This document shows positions 1-6,683 of a DNA stretch of 42,974 nt, piece after piece. The stretch spans positions 1 through 42,974 of the forward strand of contig CAYUDC010000012.1 of NCBI GenBank assembly GCA_964443415.1, written 5' to 3'. A model generated the notes under the pieces. The model saw only the letters and a program-made list of their open reading frames with translations, had not been told where the DNA came from and searched no databases. The translations under genes were made by a program, and so were the position numbers. This stretch comes from B1 sp964443415 (GTDB taxonomy: Bacteria; Bacteroidota; Bacteroidia; UKL13-3). How positions within the stretch are numbered: the stretch's first letter is position 1; the number at the start of each line of letters is the position of its first letter.

Positions 1-288
1 GATAACAAAGGCCCTTATTGGGATCAAAAAAGCAGTCCAAATAACTTTGATGCCTCCCCACACAAATTTGTTAAAAACTGGGATACACCCATCCTAGTTA
101 TTCATAACGAAAAAGATTATAGAGTGCCTATTACCCAAGGGATGGAAGCATTTACCGCCGCACAAGTAAAAGGCATTAAGAGCAGGTTCCTTTACTTCCC
201 AGATGAAAACCATTGGGTAGTAAAGCCACAAAATAGCATACTTTGGCAAAGGGTTTTCTTTGATTGGTTGACCCAAACCTTAAAATAA
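1..288 (+). CDS. C-terminal fragment of an S9-family (prolyl oligopeptidase-like) peptidase
   Basis: The open frame runs from the window edge to a TAA stop and gives 95 residues with no start in view. It reads like the end of the alpha/beta-hydrolase domain of S9 peptidases (dipeptidyl or acylaminoacyl peptidases). PILVIHNEKDYRVP carries the likely catalytic Asp, ENHWV carries the likely catalytic His close to the C terminus, and a WQRVFFDWL helix closes the fold. The nucleophile Ser would lie upstream, outside the window. The gene converges on the next one with only 4 bases between the stop codons. The family call is an inference from the Asp/His spacing and the end of the fold; exact substrate and localisation cannot be read from this piece. 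Confidence 0.8.
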   Translation, partial: DNKGPYWDQKSSPNNFDASPHKFVKNWDTPILVIHNEKDYRVPITQGMEAFTAAQVKGIKSRFLYFPDENHWVVKPQNSILWQRVFFDWLTQTLK

Positions 289-292
289 TTAT

Positions 293-1744
293 TTAAACGC
301 CCTTGGTTAATTTTTGATCGAGGGTGTTTAAGCCAACATTATAGGCATAAACGGATGCTGGCACAAAGTGCAACTTAATACCTTTATAATCTCTTTGCCC
401 TTCGGTATCTATAGTGGTTACTAAAGCAGAATGAAGAGCATTGTTTTCACAAAAATACAATAAGCTTTTAAGCGCTCTTGGATCTTCAAAATAACGGTTC
501 GACCATTTGATTTCAAGAGCCCATAAGGGTTTTAGTTTTTTTTCATCTAAAGCAATCATATCCACTTCGCCGTTATTCCACCTGGCATAAAATGGGGTAA
601 ACCAATCTCTATGCATCCATTGCGCATAAATGGCAGTTTCAACCATGCTTCCAATGGCATCATCAGTGCCTTGCATGGGCGAAAACAAGGCACTTCTAAG
701 ACTAGGGTTGGTAAGGTAAATTTTATAAAAGTTAGCACGCTTAAACTTTTTGGCAGTGTCGTCTACACGCATCACAATTTTAATAAGAAAGGCTGCTTCA
801 AGATAATCGAGGTATTTCTTAAGTAAATACTTTTCTACCCCAGATGCTTTGCTCAACGTATCCAATGAAACTTCATTTCCACTATAGTAAGCCAAGGTGG
901 TAAATAAAGAATTTAACTCTTGAACATCCTGAATACCATAAAGGCTAGGAAGATCTCTTAACAGTACCTTATCCACTATATCACTTCTAATATAACGGCC
1001 AGGATTAGCTCTAATGGATTCAGAAAAAATCACCTCTGGGTATCCACCAAAATTAATGTAATCTATAAAATGTTGGTTAAGCGCCTTAATGTTAATGGTA
1101 CTATAAAATTCATTTTGAGTACCATTCCATTCAAGGGTACTTGGCACCATCAATCCATCCAAACCTTTAAGAGCTATATACTCATTAAATGTTAAAGGAG
1201 GTAACATAAAATCTGTAAATCTACCTGCTCCGCTTTCTCTGCTTGCCACTTTAAGAGCGGCAGCAGCAGACCCAGAAACAATAAACTTAGTTTTTGGATA
1301 ACTATCTACCAATACTTTTAAATGTACCTCCCAATCCTTTAAATATTGTATTTCATCAAAAAAAACATACCAATCTTTCGCATCTAAAGAAGCGCTTGCC
1401 TTGCGTGCAAAAGAAAATAATTGCTCTAAATGAAGATGATTGTAAATTGGGTTTTCGATATTAATAAAACAGATTTTTTTTGCAGGTACCCCTTGCTCTA
1501 ATAAATGATGAATAGCGTGATACATCATCACGGTTTTACCCACACGTCTTGGCCCCATCAAAACAACCGCACGCTTTACCTCTAATGAAGTAACCAATGG
1601 ACTAAAGATTTTAAAATACAACCTTCTAGGTAGCTGCTGATATTCATCTTCTATTTTTTGAGTAGACCACCATGGATTTTCGAACAACAACCTATCAAAA
1701 ATATATTGTTCAGAAATTGGATTTAAGTACTTCTTAATTGCCAT
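293..1744 (-). CDS. AAA_14 / DUF4143 family ATPase
   Basis: About 483 residues. The Walker A motif GPRRVGKT is near residues 64-71, a Walker B-like YVFFDEIQ lies about 60 residues later, and FIVSGSAAAAL resembles the sensor region of the archaeal-ATPase/AAA_14 family. The C-terminal part has the DUF4143 pattern, with a PD-(D/E)XK-like WALEIKWS segment. The family is common in Bacteroidota as stand-alone genes of unknown role; links to mobile DNA or toxin-antitoxin behaviour have been suggested but nothing here supports one. I chose the ATG at 1744 because the frame extends only two codons further, to a TTG. There is no co-oriented partner: it converges with the S9 fragment and diverges from the ArsR gene. 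Confidence 0.85.
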   Translation of the reverse strand: MAIKKYLNPISEQYIFDRLLFENPWWSTQKIEDEYQQLPRRLYFKIFSPLVTSLEVKRAVVLMGPRRVGKTVMMYHAIHHLLEQGVPAKKICFINIENPIYNHLHLEQLFSFARKASASLDAKDWYVFFDEIQYLKDWEVHLKVLVDSYPKTKFIVSGSAAAALKVASRESGAGRFTDFMLPPLTFNEYIALKGLDGLMVPSTLEWNGTQNEFYSTINIKALNQHFIDYINFGGYPEVIFSESIRANPGRYIRSDIVDKVLLRDLPSLYGIQDVQELNSLFTTLAYYSGNEVSLDTLSKASGVEKYLLKKYLDYLEAAFLIKIVMRVDDTAKKFKRANFYKIYLTNPSLRSALFSPMQGTDDAIGSMVETAIYAQWMHRDWFTPFYARWNNGEVDMIALDEKKLKPLWALEIKWSNRYFEDPRALKSLLYFCENNALHSALVTTIDTEGQRDYKGIKLHFVPASVYAYNVGLNTLDQKLTKGV

Positions 1745-1851
1745 ATACAATACAAATATACAAAATAAACAAAATCAATTTTACTTATTTTAAAAAAATA
1801 ATTCAAATAAGAAAAAAAATACCTTTTTTATTTCTTATTTCGACCCCTCAA

Positions 1852-1880
1852 TTGCGCAACCAAATAATTGCATATATTTG
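1852..1880 (+). promoter_or_regulatory. Bacteroidota-type promoter of the ArsR operon
   Basis: TATATTTG at 1873-1880 matches the Bacteroidota -7 consensus TAnnTTTG exactly, and a TTG at 1852-1854 lies 18 bases upstream as a -33 element. The predicted transcript would start around 1887, leaving a leader of about 20 bases before the ATG at 1908. The -7 box lies in the 5-base interval between the two operator copies described separately. Confidence 0.6.
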
Positions 1881-1899
1881 CAATCATATAGTTGCATAT
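1857..1899 (+). promoter_or_regulatory. Tandem operator repeats upstream of the ArsR gene
   Basis: Two 19-base direct repeats, CAACCAAATAATTGCATAT at 1857-1875 and CAATCATATAGTTGCATAT at 1881-1899, differ at only three positions and are spaced 24 bases start to start. Each is an imperfect palindrome (CAAyCA...nnTTG), the expected shape of a site for a dimeric ArsR-type repressor. They bracket the -7 box, so occupancy would block RNA polymerase. Autoregulation by the ArsR protein encoded immediately downstream is the simplest inference. Confidence 0.6.
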
Positions 1900-1907
1900 A
1901 AATATCC

Positions 1908-2225
1908 ATGGAAAGTCGCAGAGATATCTTTCAGGCCATTGCCGACCCTACTCGCAGGGCAATTATTTTGTTATTAGCAGCCGGTGCCTTAACGCCCAAT
2001 GCCATCGCATCAAACTTTGATTGCAGCCGTCAGGCAATCTCAAAGCACCTACAAATCTTACAAGCCTGTGAGTTGGTTCAACCCGAAACCAAAGGAAGAG
2101 AAATAAGCTACCACCTAAATGCCCAAAAAATGAAAGAACTAGAACAATGGCTAACTCAATTTAAAGCCATATTTGAAAAGAAGTTTAACCAACTGGATGA
2201 TTTATTAAAAACCTTAAAAAAATAA
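1908..2225 (+). CDS. ArsR/SmtB-family winged-helix repressor
   Basis: A 105-residue winged-helix protein. It begins RRDIFQAIADPTRRAIILLL, the typical ArsR opening helix, followed by a recognition region FDCSRQAISKHLQIL and a wing ending in GREISYHL. No cysteine or histidine cluster of the metal-sensing kind is visible, so it is probably not a metal sensor. ArsR genes of this type are habitually followed by AHSA1 (SRPBCC) genes, exactly as here: the next start is 3 bases after this stop. It likely represses its own operon through the tandem sites at 1857-1899. The ATG at 1908 is the only reasonable start, because the promoter lies just upstream of it. Confidence 0.9.
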   Translation: MESRRDIFQAIADPTRRAIILLLAAGALTPNAIASNFDCSRQAISKHLQILQACELVQPETKGREISYHLNAQKMKELEQWLTQFKAIFEKKFNQLDDLLKTLKK

Positions 2226-2228
2226 CCA

Positions 2229-3191
2229 ATGAAAAATTCACTCCTATTTAACTTTGAAGTTGACAAGGCAAACAAGCAAATCAAAATTCAGAGAAATTTT
2301 CAAGCTCCCAAAGATTTGGTATGGGCGGCATGGACCGAAGCCGATTTACTCGACCAATGGTGGGCTCCTAAACCCTATGAGGCCAAAACCATATCATTAG
2401 ATTTTAAAGAAGGTGGCAGGTGGTTTTATTATATGCTCAGTCCGGCCGGAGAAAAGCACTACTGCTTATTCGACTATGAAACCATTAGCCATGAAAACTA
2501 CTTTACTGGGCTGGATTCTTTTTGCAATGAAAAAGGGGAAGCCAATGATACTAAACCTAGGGTTCATTGGAATAATACTTTTACCTCCACAGGTAATGCT
2601 ACCCTCGTGGAAGTTTTGCTAAGCTTTAAACAGCTAGAAGATTTAGAAGGCATCATAGAGATGGGTTTTAAAGAAGGATTTACCATGGGCTTAGAAAACT
2701 TAGATCAATACATTGCTGCACAATTTTATTTAAGAAAACAAAAGAAGCCCAACCAACAAGCACGCGTATCTACTTACTTAAACTTTGATGGAAAAACCGA
2801 AGAGGCTTTTTTGTTTTACAAGTCGGTTTTTAAAACAGAATTTGTAGGCGGCATTCAAAAGTTTGGCGAAATTCCTCCCAACCCAGACCAACCTGCCATG
2901 CCAGAGGAAATTAAAAGAATGGTTTTACATGTAGAGCTTCCCTTGTTAGGGGGCCATACTTTAATGGGCACCGATGCACCTAAAGAAATGGGATTTACCT
3001 TAACAAGTGGAAACAATATGCATATTAACCTAGAACCAGATTCGAGAGCCGAGGCCGATAGACTCTTTGAAGCTTTAGCAGAAAATGGTACCATTGATAT
3101 GCCCATGCAGGATATGTTTTTTGGAGCCTATTATGGTGCACTAAAAGACAAATATGGTATCAACTGGATGATTACTTTTCAAAACAAATAA
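2229..3191 (+). CDS. AHSA1 (SRPBCC) domain fused to a PhnB-like VOC domain
   Basis: A 320-residue two-domain protein. Residues about 15-168 form an AHSA1-type SRPBCC domain: FQAPKDLVWAAWTEADLLDQWW at the start and a helix FTMGLENLDQYI at the end. Residues about 176-320 form a PhnB / 3-demethylubiquinone methyltransferase-like VOC (glyoxalase-fold) domain: STYLNFDGKTEEAFLFYKSV opening, an LMGTDAP core, and the ending FGAYYGALKDKYGINWMI. These two families are usually encoded by neighbouring separate genes in ArsR operons, so the fusion itself supports functional linkage. Substrate unknown; SRPBCC domains bind hydrophobic ligands. It lies 3 bases after the ArsR stop and 11 bases before the next AHSA1 gene, so it is clearly in the same operon. 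Confidence 0.88.
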   Translation: MKNSLLFNFEVDKANKQIKIQRNFQAPKDLVWAAWTEADLLDQWWAPKPYEAKTISLDFKEGGRWFYYMLSPAGEKHYCLFDYETISHENYFTGLDSFCNEKGEANDTKPRVHWNNTFTSTGNATLVEVLLSFKQLEDLEGIIEMGFKEGFTMGLENLDQYIAAQFYLRKQKKPNQQARVSTYLNFDGKTEEAFLFYKSVFKTEFVGGIQKFGEIPPNPDQPAMPEEIKRMVLHVELPLLGGHTLMGTDAPKEMGFTLTSGNNMHINLEPDSRAEADRLFEALAENGTIDMPMQDMFFGAYYGALKDKYGINWMITFQNK

Positions 3192-3202
3192 ATTTAATAC
3201 AA

Positions 3203-3309
3203 ATGCAAAACGTACAAATTACCATTGAAGCCTTAGTAAAGGCCAATGTAGAAAAGGCATGGGATTGCTATATGCAACCACAACATATTACCCAATGGAA
3301 CTTTGCCGA
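3203..3309 (+). CDS. AHSA1/SRPBCC family protein, truncated by assembly gap
   Basis: Only the first 35 residues are present before the run of N. VQITIEALVKANVEKAWDCY and QPQHITQWNFA are the first strand and helix of an AHSA1-type SRPBCC domain, here a second copy in the operon. The family is normally about 130-150 residues, so roughly 100 residues are missing and the true gap must be longer than the 100 N shown. An apparent continuation of the frame into the sequence after the gap is an artefact, because that side is the tail of the convergent M23 peptidase. Confidence 0.8.
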
Positions 3310-3409
3310 NNNNNNNNNNNNNNNNNNNNNNNNNNNNNNNNNNNNNNNNNNNNNNNNNNNNNNNNNNNNNNNNNNNNNNNNNNNNNNNNNNNNNNNNNNN
3401 NNNNNNNNN
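3310..3409. other. Assembly gap (100 N)
   Basis: A run of exactly 100 N, the usual placeholder for a gap of unknown length. It hides the 3' ends of two convergent genes (AHSA1 on plus, M23 peptidase on minus). From the missing part of the AHSA1 domain alone, the real distance should be about 300 bases or more. Confidence 0.98.
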
Positions 3410-4203
3410 GCCGATTGAACATCATATAAATGTTTAAAGCAACCTTTGTCTACCTGAAACGTATCCGCCAATAATGAACCGCTAGGAAAGTGAATAATGG
3501 TAGCAGGATCTATTTTCTCTCCTTGAAACCTTACTTCAAAATGCAAATGAGGCCCAGTAGATCTTCCTGTTGAGCCTGCCAGTCCGATGATATTACCACC
3601 TTTAACAGGTTGCCCTGGGTAACATAACAACTGAGAAAAATGCGCATACAACGTTTCAAGTCCGTTGTTATGACGAATTAACACTACATAGCCATAATCG
3701 GCACTTCGTTTGGCAATGCGCACAACACCCTCGAAAGCCGCATACACAGGGTCTCCCACTTCCATGCGAATATCGGTACCAAAGTGAAACTTTTGTCGGC
3801 GTCCCCAGCGCCTAAAACCAAAGTTGGAGGTTACGTCGCCAATGGCAGGTGGATGAAATGAACAATCTTCGTAACCAGACAATACCAGTTTAACAGTATC
3901 TGTCATGGCTTTTAAATCTACCTTATATGGATTAATGGTAACAGTATCCCAACCGGTATAAAATCCTCTAGCAGGTGCAAAGGTGGTATCGAACCTAAAA
4001 TCACGAGGTCTTAAAAAATCCCAATAATGATCGGTTGCCGAATAAACGATGCTATCATATTCGTTGGCTTCTTCTTCTCCTTCTTCCTCCTCTTCTTCAA
4101 AAACTTCTTCTATTACTTCTGTTGAATCAGGCCCCACAACGGTTTGACCGCTGGCTTTAAATAGGCCAGCCCATAATATGATTACAATGATATATTTCTT
4201 CAA
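3410..4203 (-). CDS. Secreted M23-family (LytM-like) peptidase, C terminus lost in gap
   Basis: 264 residues are visible. An N-terminal signal peptide (KKYIIVIILWAGLFKASG) is followed by a strongly acidic stretch (VFEEEEEEGEEEANEYD) and a peptidase M23 domain. The zinc motifs are HFGTD (HxxxD) and HLHFE, and the substrate-groove segment GVVRIAKRSADYGYVVLIRH is typical. M23 enzymes cut peptide bonds in peptidoglycan. In Bacteroidota, proteins of this layout often end with a LysM domain; if so it lies in the gap, which is inference. The start is a TTG, with no in-frame ATG upstream, but it has a good Shine-Dalgarno at 4212-4216. It follows ribF by 11 bases and is probably co-transcribed with it. 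Confidence 0.88.
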
Positions 4204-4211
4204 AATGCTTT

Positions 4212-4216
4212 CTCCT
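4212..4216 (-). promoter_or_regulatory. Shine-Dalgarno site that sets the TTG start of the M23 gene
   Basis: On the minus strand AGGAG overlaps the ribF TAG stop and sits 8 bases before the TTG at 4203. Strong Shine-Dalgarno sites are uncommon in Bacteroidota, so this one helps justify the non-ATG start and suggests translational coupling to ribF. Confidence 0.55.
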
Positions 4217-5156
4217 AAACCTGTATGCTGTGCCTAAGCACATGTAAGGCTTGCAATTTATCATTATGTAATTGAGTTTTTAGTGCTTCGATGTCTGAGA
4301 AGCTTACTTCGTCTCTTAACTTTTCCACAAATGCCACCCTGATGTTTTGATAATAAATGTCTTCATTAAAATCAAAGATGTTGATTTCAATACTTCTTCC
4401 CTTTCCAGGAATGGTTGGATTATGTCCAATATTGAGCATCCCTCCATAAGTTTTACCATTCACTTCTGCCGTAGCAGCATATACCCCATCGGCAGGTAAA
4501 AGTTTTAGCGAATTTACAGGTTCGATGTTAGCAGTAGGATAACCAATGGTTCTTCCTAACTTTCTACCATCCACTACCCTTCCTTCCATGCTATATGGTC
4601 TGCTTAAAAACTTAGCCGCAAGAGATAAACTTCCTTCCTTAATGGCTTCTCTAATTTTAGTAGAACTTACTGCCACATGGTCTACATCCTGTTCTGGAAT
4701 TTCATAAACCTCAAATCCATAAGCTGGACCAAAGCTTTTTAAATGTTCAAAACTTCCTTCTCTATTTTTTCCAAAACGATGGTTGTATCCTATCACCAAA
4801 CATTTGGTGCCTATTTTATCTACGATGATGTCTCTAATAAATTCCAACGAACTTAGGCGAGAAAACTCTTTGGTAAAAGGCAATACCAATAAATGGTCGA
4901 TTCCCTGTTGTTTAAGAAGTTCTATTTTTTCGTCGAGGGTAGAAATAAGTTGTAGGCCATGATCTTCTGGAAACAGCACCATGCGTGGATGTGGCTCGTA
5001 AGTAATAACTACTGTTTCTCCATTTCTTTCTCGTGCTAATTGCTTCACTTGATTTAATATCACTTGATGAGCAGCATGCACTCCATCAAATGTTCCCTGC
5101 GTAACAATTCCGCATGGCAATTTTTCAAAATCCGATAAATTACGGTAAACCTTCAT
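4215..5156 (-). CDS. ribF: Bifunctional riboflavin kinase / FAD synthetase
   Basis: 313 residues, the usual length. The N-terminal FAD synthetase (nucleotidyltransferase) half shows GTFDGVHAAHQ near residues 21-31, GYNHRFGKNREG, and SSTKIREAI. The C-terminal riboflavin kinase half shows GRTIGYPTANIE, with the Thr/Asn that coordinate Mg-ATP, and IEINIFDFNEDIY, with the likely catalytic Glu. The enzyme phosphorylates riboflavin to FMN and adenylates FMN to FAD in the cytoplasm. The M23 peptidase gene follows closely. The terminator at 5211-5245 lies between this gene and the upstream heat shock gene, so ribF should have its own promoter just before 5156. Confidence 0.96.
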   Translation of the reverse strand: MKVYRNLSDFEKLPCGIVTQGTFDGVHAAHQVILNQVKQLARERNGETVVITYEPHPRMVLFPEDHGLQLISTLDEKIELLKQQGIDHLLVLPFTKEFSRLSSLEFIRDIIVDKIGTKCLVIGYNHRFGKNREGSFEHLKSFGPAYGFEVYEIPEQDVDHVAVSSTKIREAIKEGSLSLAAKFLSRPYSMEGRVVDGRKLGRTIGYPTANIEPVNSLKLLPADGVYAATAEVNGKTYGGMLNIGHNPTIPGKGRSIEINIFDFNEDIYYQNIRVAFVEKLRDEVSFSDIEALKTQLHNDKLQALHVLRHSIQV

Positions 5157-5210
5157 GTAATAGGGTTCGAAATTAATAAATGAACTTGCCTAAAAAAAAT
5201 TAAGCATAAA

Positions 5211-5245
5211 AAAAGGGCCTTCTGGTTTCCCAAGAAGACCCTTTT
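5211..5245 (-). terminator. Intrinsic terminator after the small heat shock gene
   Basis: Arms at 5211-5223 (AAAAGGGCCTTCT) and 5233-5245 (AGAAGACCCTTTT) pair over 13 positions with one mismatch that becomes a G-U wobble on the minus strand, around a 9-base loop. On the minus strand the stem runs into seven Ts. It lies about 30 bases after the hsp20 stop. Confidence 0.8.
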
Positions 5246-5276
5246 AACCTATGAAAACTCAAGCTACCCTGCTTGT

Positions 5277-5726
5277 TCAATTAATAACGACATTGGTTTT
5301 GTTTTGTTTTACCTCCACCTTAGGAATTTCTACAGTTAACATCCCATCTGTGTAGGAAGCCGCTATTTTTGAGGCATCTACATTTTCTGGGAGCGTAAAA
5401 CTTCTAGAAAACTTTCCATAGAAATTTTCAACCATGTGAAATTTGTCGTCTTTGTTTTCATTTTTCAACTTGCGCTCACCACTGATAGATAGTACAGATT
5501 TTTCTATATCAATAGAAATATCCTCCTTCTTTAAACCTGGCAAGGCTACATGAATTTCAAACGCTTTTGCACTCTCTTTTACATCCACTCTTGGTGTAAA
5601 AAATACATTGCGTTCAAACTTGCCTAAGTGATCATTGAAAAACGAATCGAATATCGAATTTGCTTCTTTGGGCCAAAATCCTTCCTTGAAGAACTCACGA
5701 GCCGGATTAAATTTTACCAGTGTCAT
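5277..5726 (-). CDS. Hsp20/alpha-crystallin small heat shock protein
   Basis: 149 residues. A short N-terminal arm (FNPAREFFKEGFWP) precedes a full alpha-crystallin domain from about residue 45. FTPRVDVKESAKAFEIHVAL opens the domain, GLKKEDISIDIE follows, and the conserved end is YTDGMLTVEIPK (the family's A-x-x-x-n-G-v-L pattern). Such proteins form oligomers that hold unfolding proteins in an ATP-independent way. The gene is monocistronic: it has its own terminator at 5211-5245 and 130 non-coding bases upstream, where no CIRCE-like or clear -7/-33 element stood out. Confidence 0.95.
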   Translation of the reverse strand: MTLVKFNPAREFFKEGFWPKEANSIFDSFFNDHLGKFERNVFFTPRVDVKESAKAFEIHVALPGLKKEDISIDIEKSVLSISGERKLKNENKDDKFHMVENFYGKFSRSFTLPENVDASKIAASYTDGMLTVEIPKVEVKQNKTNVVIN

Positions 5727-5811
5727 AATGTTTAAATGAATTTCCTCTTTTCATTCAACACTTGTACCAATGAAATTTTCAAGTCATTTTGGCTTATTTC
5801 AACGCGATTTT

Positions 5812-5821
5812 GGTTCAAACC
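5812..5821. repeat. Intergenic copy of the GGKTYRAMCC palindrome
   Basis: GGTTCAAACC, flanked by TTT and GAA, lies in the gap between the heat shock gene start and the lipoprotein stop. It is the only one of the 20 exact copies outside a gene, which shows the motif is not purely a consequence of codon choice. Confidence 0.6.
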
Positions 5822-5832
5822 GAAAGAAAATA

Positions 5833-5847
5833 AAGACAAAATGTCTT
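5833..5847 (-). terminator. Probable terminator of the argS-lipoprotein operon
   Basis: AAGACA AAA TGTCTT forms a 6-base-pair hairpin with a 3-base loop. It starts about 10 bases after the lipoprotein stop, and on the minus strand it is followed by TATTTTCTTT. The stem is short and AT-rich, so efficiency is uncertain. Confidence 0.45.
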
Positions 5848-5856
5848 AAACACTGA

Positions 5857-6258
5857 TTATTTGTCGATATACAACAAGATATCTGCATTTAACTTTTCTG
5901 CTACCGACCGACAGATTTCGTGGGTCATTTCTTCCTTGCTGGTAATAAATCGCTTTACTTGATTAAATTGCTCTCTAAACTCTGTGGGCTTTGGCGGCAA
6001 TTGATTGTTCTTTGGCAATTCTGGATAAAGTGCATTTACATTGCCATTGTATTTAGAGTTATGAAACTCATCAGATCTTTCTTCGCTGATCACTTCACTA
6101 GCTACCACAACACCAGTTTGTGTAGAAACCAATTGATAAAACACACGGTAGTACAACCTACGCTTTTGGTAAGTATCGGCATATTTAACTTTTTTAAAGC
6201 GGGTTATCGATTGCGGAAAATTGGAGTTGGGCAAGGTAATGGTTTCGGTATAAGCCTC
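5857..6258 (-). CDS. C-terminal part of an uncharacterised lipoprotein (5' end in gap)
   Basis: 133 residues, open through the gap edge. The first visible residues are EAYTETITLPNSNFPQ. There is no in-frame ATG near the gap; a TTG at 6232-6234 is an internal Leu rather than a start. The middle segment, LYYRVFYQLVSTQTGVVVAS, reads like a strand pair ending in a turn, and the end IRSVAEKLNADILLYIDK-type helix/strand (here CRSVAEKLNADILLYIDK) is well ordered. I do not recognise the family. It is almost certainly the same gene as 6359-6682: both frames are open at the gap, both are on the minus strand, and they join in frame if the true gap is a multiple of three. The terminator at 5833-5847 follows. 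Confidence 0.7.
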   Translation of the reverse strand, partial: EAYTETITLPNSNFPQSITRFKKVKYADTYQKRRLYYRVFYQLVSTQTGVVVASEVISEERSDEFHNSKYNGNVNALYPELPKNNQLPPKPTEFREQFNQVKRFITSKEEMTHEICRSVAEKLNADILLYIDK

Positions 6259-6358
6259 NNNNNNNNNNNNNNNNNNNNNNNNNNNNNNNNNNNNNNNNNN
6301 NNNNNNNNNNNNNNNNNNNNNNNNNNNNNNNNNNNNNNNNNNNNNNNNNNNNNNNNNN
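6259..6358. other. Assembly gap (100 N)
   Basis: Exactly 100 N inside what looks like one lipoprotein gene. Because 100 is not a multiple of three, the placeholder creates an apparent frameshift: reading straight through gives an unrelated tail after the gap. The true gap should be a multiple of three if both halves are one gene. Confidence 0.98.
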
Positions 6359-6682
6359 GCTTACCCCCACATTGAGGCATTTTTGATAGTACTTTTTACA
6401 AGATAGATATTGCATCACAGAACCTTCTTCATTGTTGGCTACCAGTAGTTTGCTAAACTCTCCAAACTTTCTTTGCAAAACAATATCACCATGTTGCTTT
6501 AGGCCTTGCATGGCCAAAGGTTCATTTGGCTTTACCAACAAAGCATTGTAAAAATAATTGGCAGCCCCATCATTGTCACCCACCAGCGCGGCTTTGTTGG
6601 CCTCCTTGATAAACTTCTTTGATGGGTCGCAGGATGCTACAAACAACATCCCTCCTAGCAACAAAAAAATAATTCTTTTCAT
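6359..6682 (-). CDS. N-terminal part of an uncharacterised lipoprotein with a TPR-like region
   Basis: 108 residues before the gap. The lipoprotein signal is clear: MKRIIFLLLGGMLFVASC, with the lipobox VASC and lipidated Cys18, followed by DPSKK. The next part, IKEANKAALVGDNDGAANYFYNALLVKPNEPLAMQG, has the helix-turn-helix look of a tetratricopeptide repeat, which suggests protein binding. The start ATG is one base after the argS stop, so the two genes share a transcript. The rest of the gene is probably 5857-6258. Function unknown. Confidence 0.75.
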
Positions 6683-6683
6683 A

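Noticed and set aside
960..980. DnaA-box-like TTATCCACT inside the DUF4143 gene
   Set aside because: A single one-mismatch box in coding sequence is expected by chance in 43 kb.
1738..1977. Small open frame overlapping the ArsR promoter
   Set aside because: It overlaps the operators and the ArsR start in another frame and has no recognisable protein features.
3305..3414. GCCGA on both sides of gap 1 as a target-site duplication
   Set aside because: Five bases next to an assembly gap of unknown length prove nothing, and there is no mobile element sequence.
3268..3418. Open frames that read through the first N run on both strands
   Set aside because: The continuation on the far side is antisense to the other real gene, so it is produced by the N placeholder.
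4060..4130. Acidic low-complexity stretch in the M23 protein as a repeat expansion
   Set aside because: It is a short Glu-rich linker (GAA/GAG mixture) common after signal peptides; codons vary, so no tandem DNA repeat.
5827..5856. Possible riboswitch or RNA between hsp20 and the lipoprotein
   Set aside because: Only a short AT-rich hairpin is present, better explained as a terminator.
6194..6258. Tail of the lipoprotein frame after gap 2 as read straight through 100 N
   Set aside because: It is in the wrong frame relative to the conserved downstream part and ends shortly; the placeholder length is not real.
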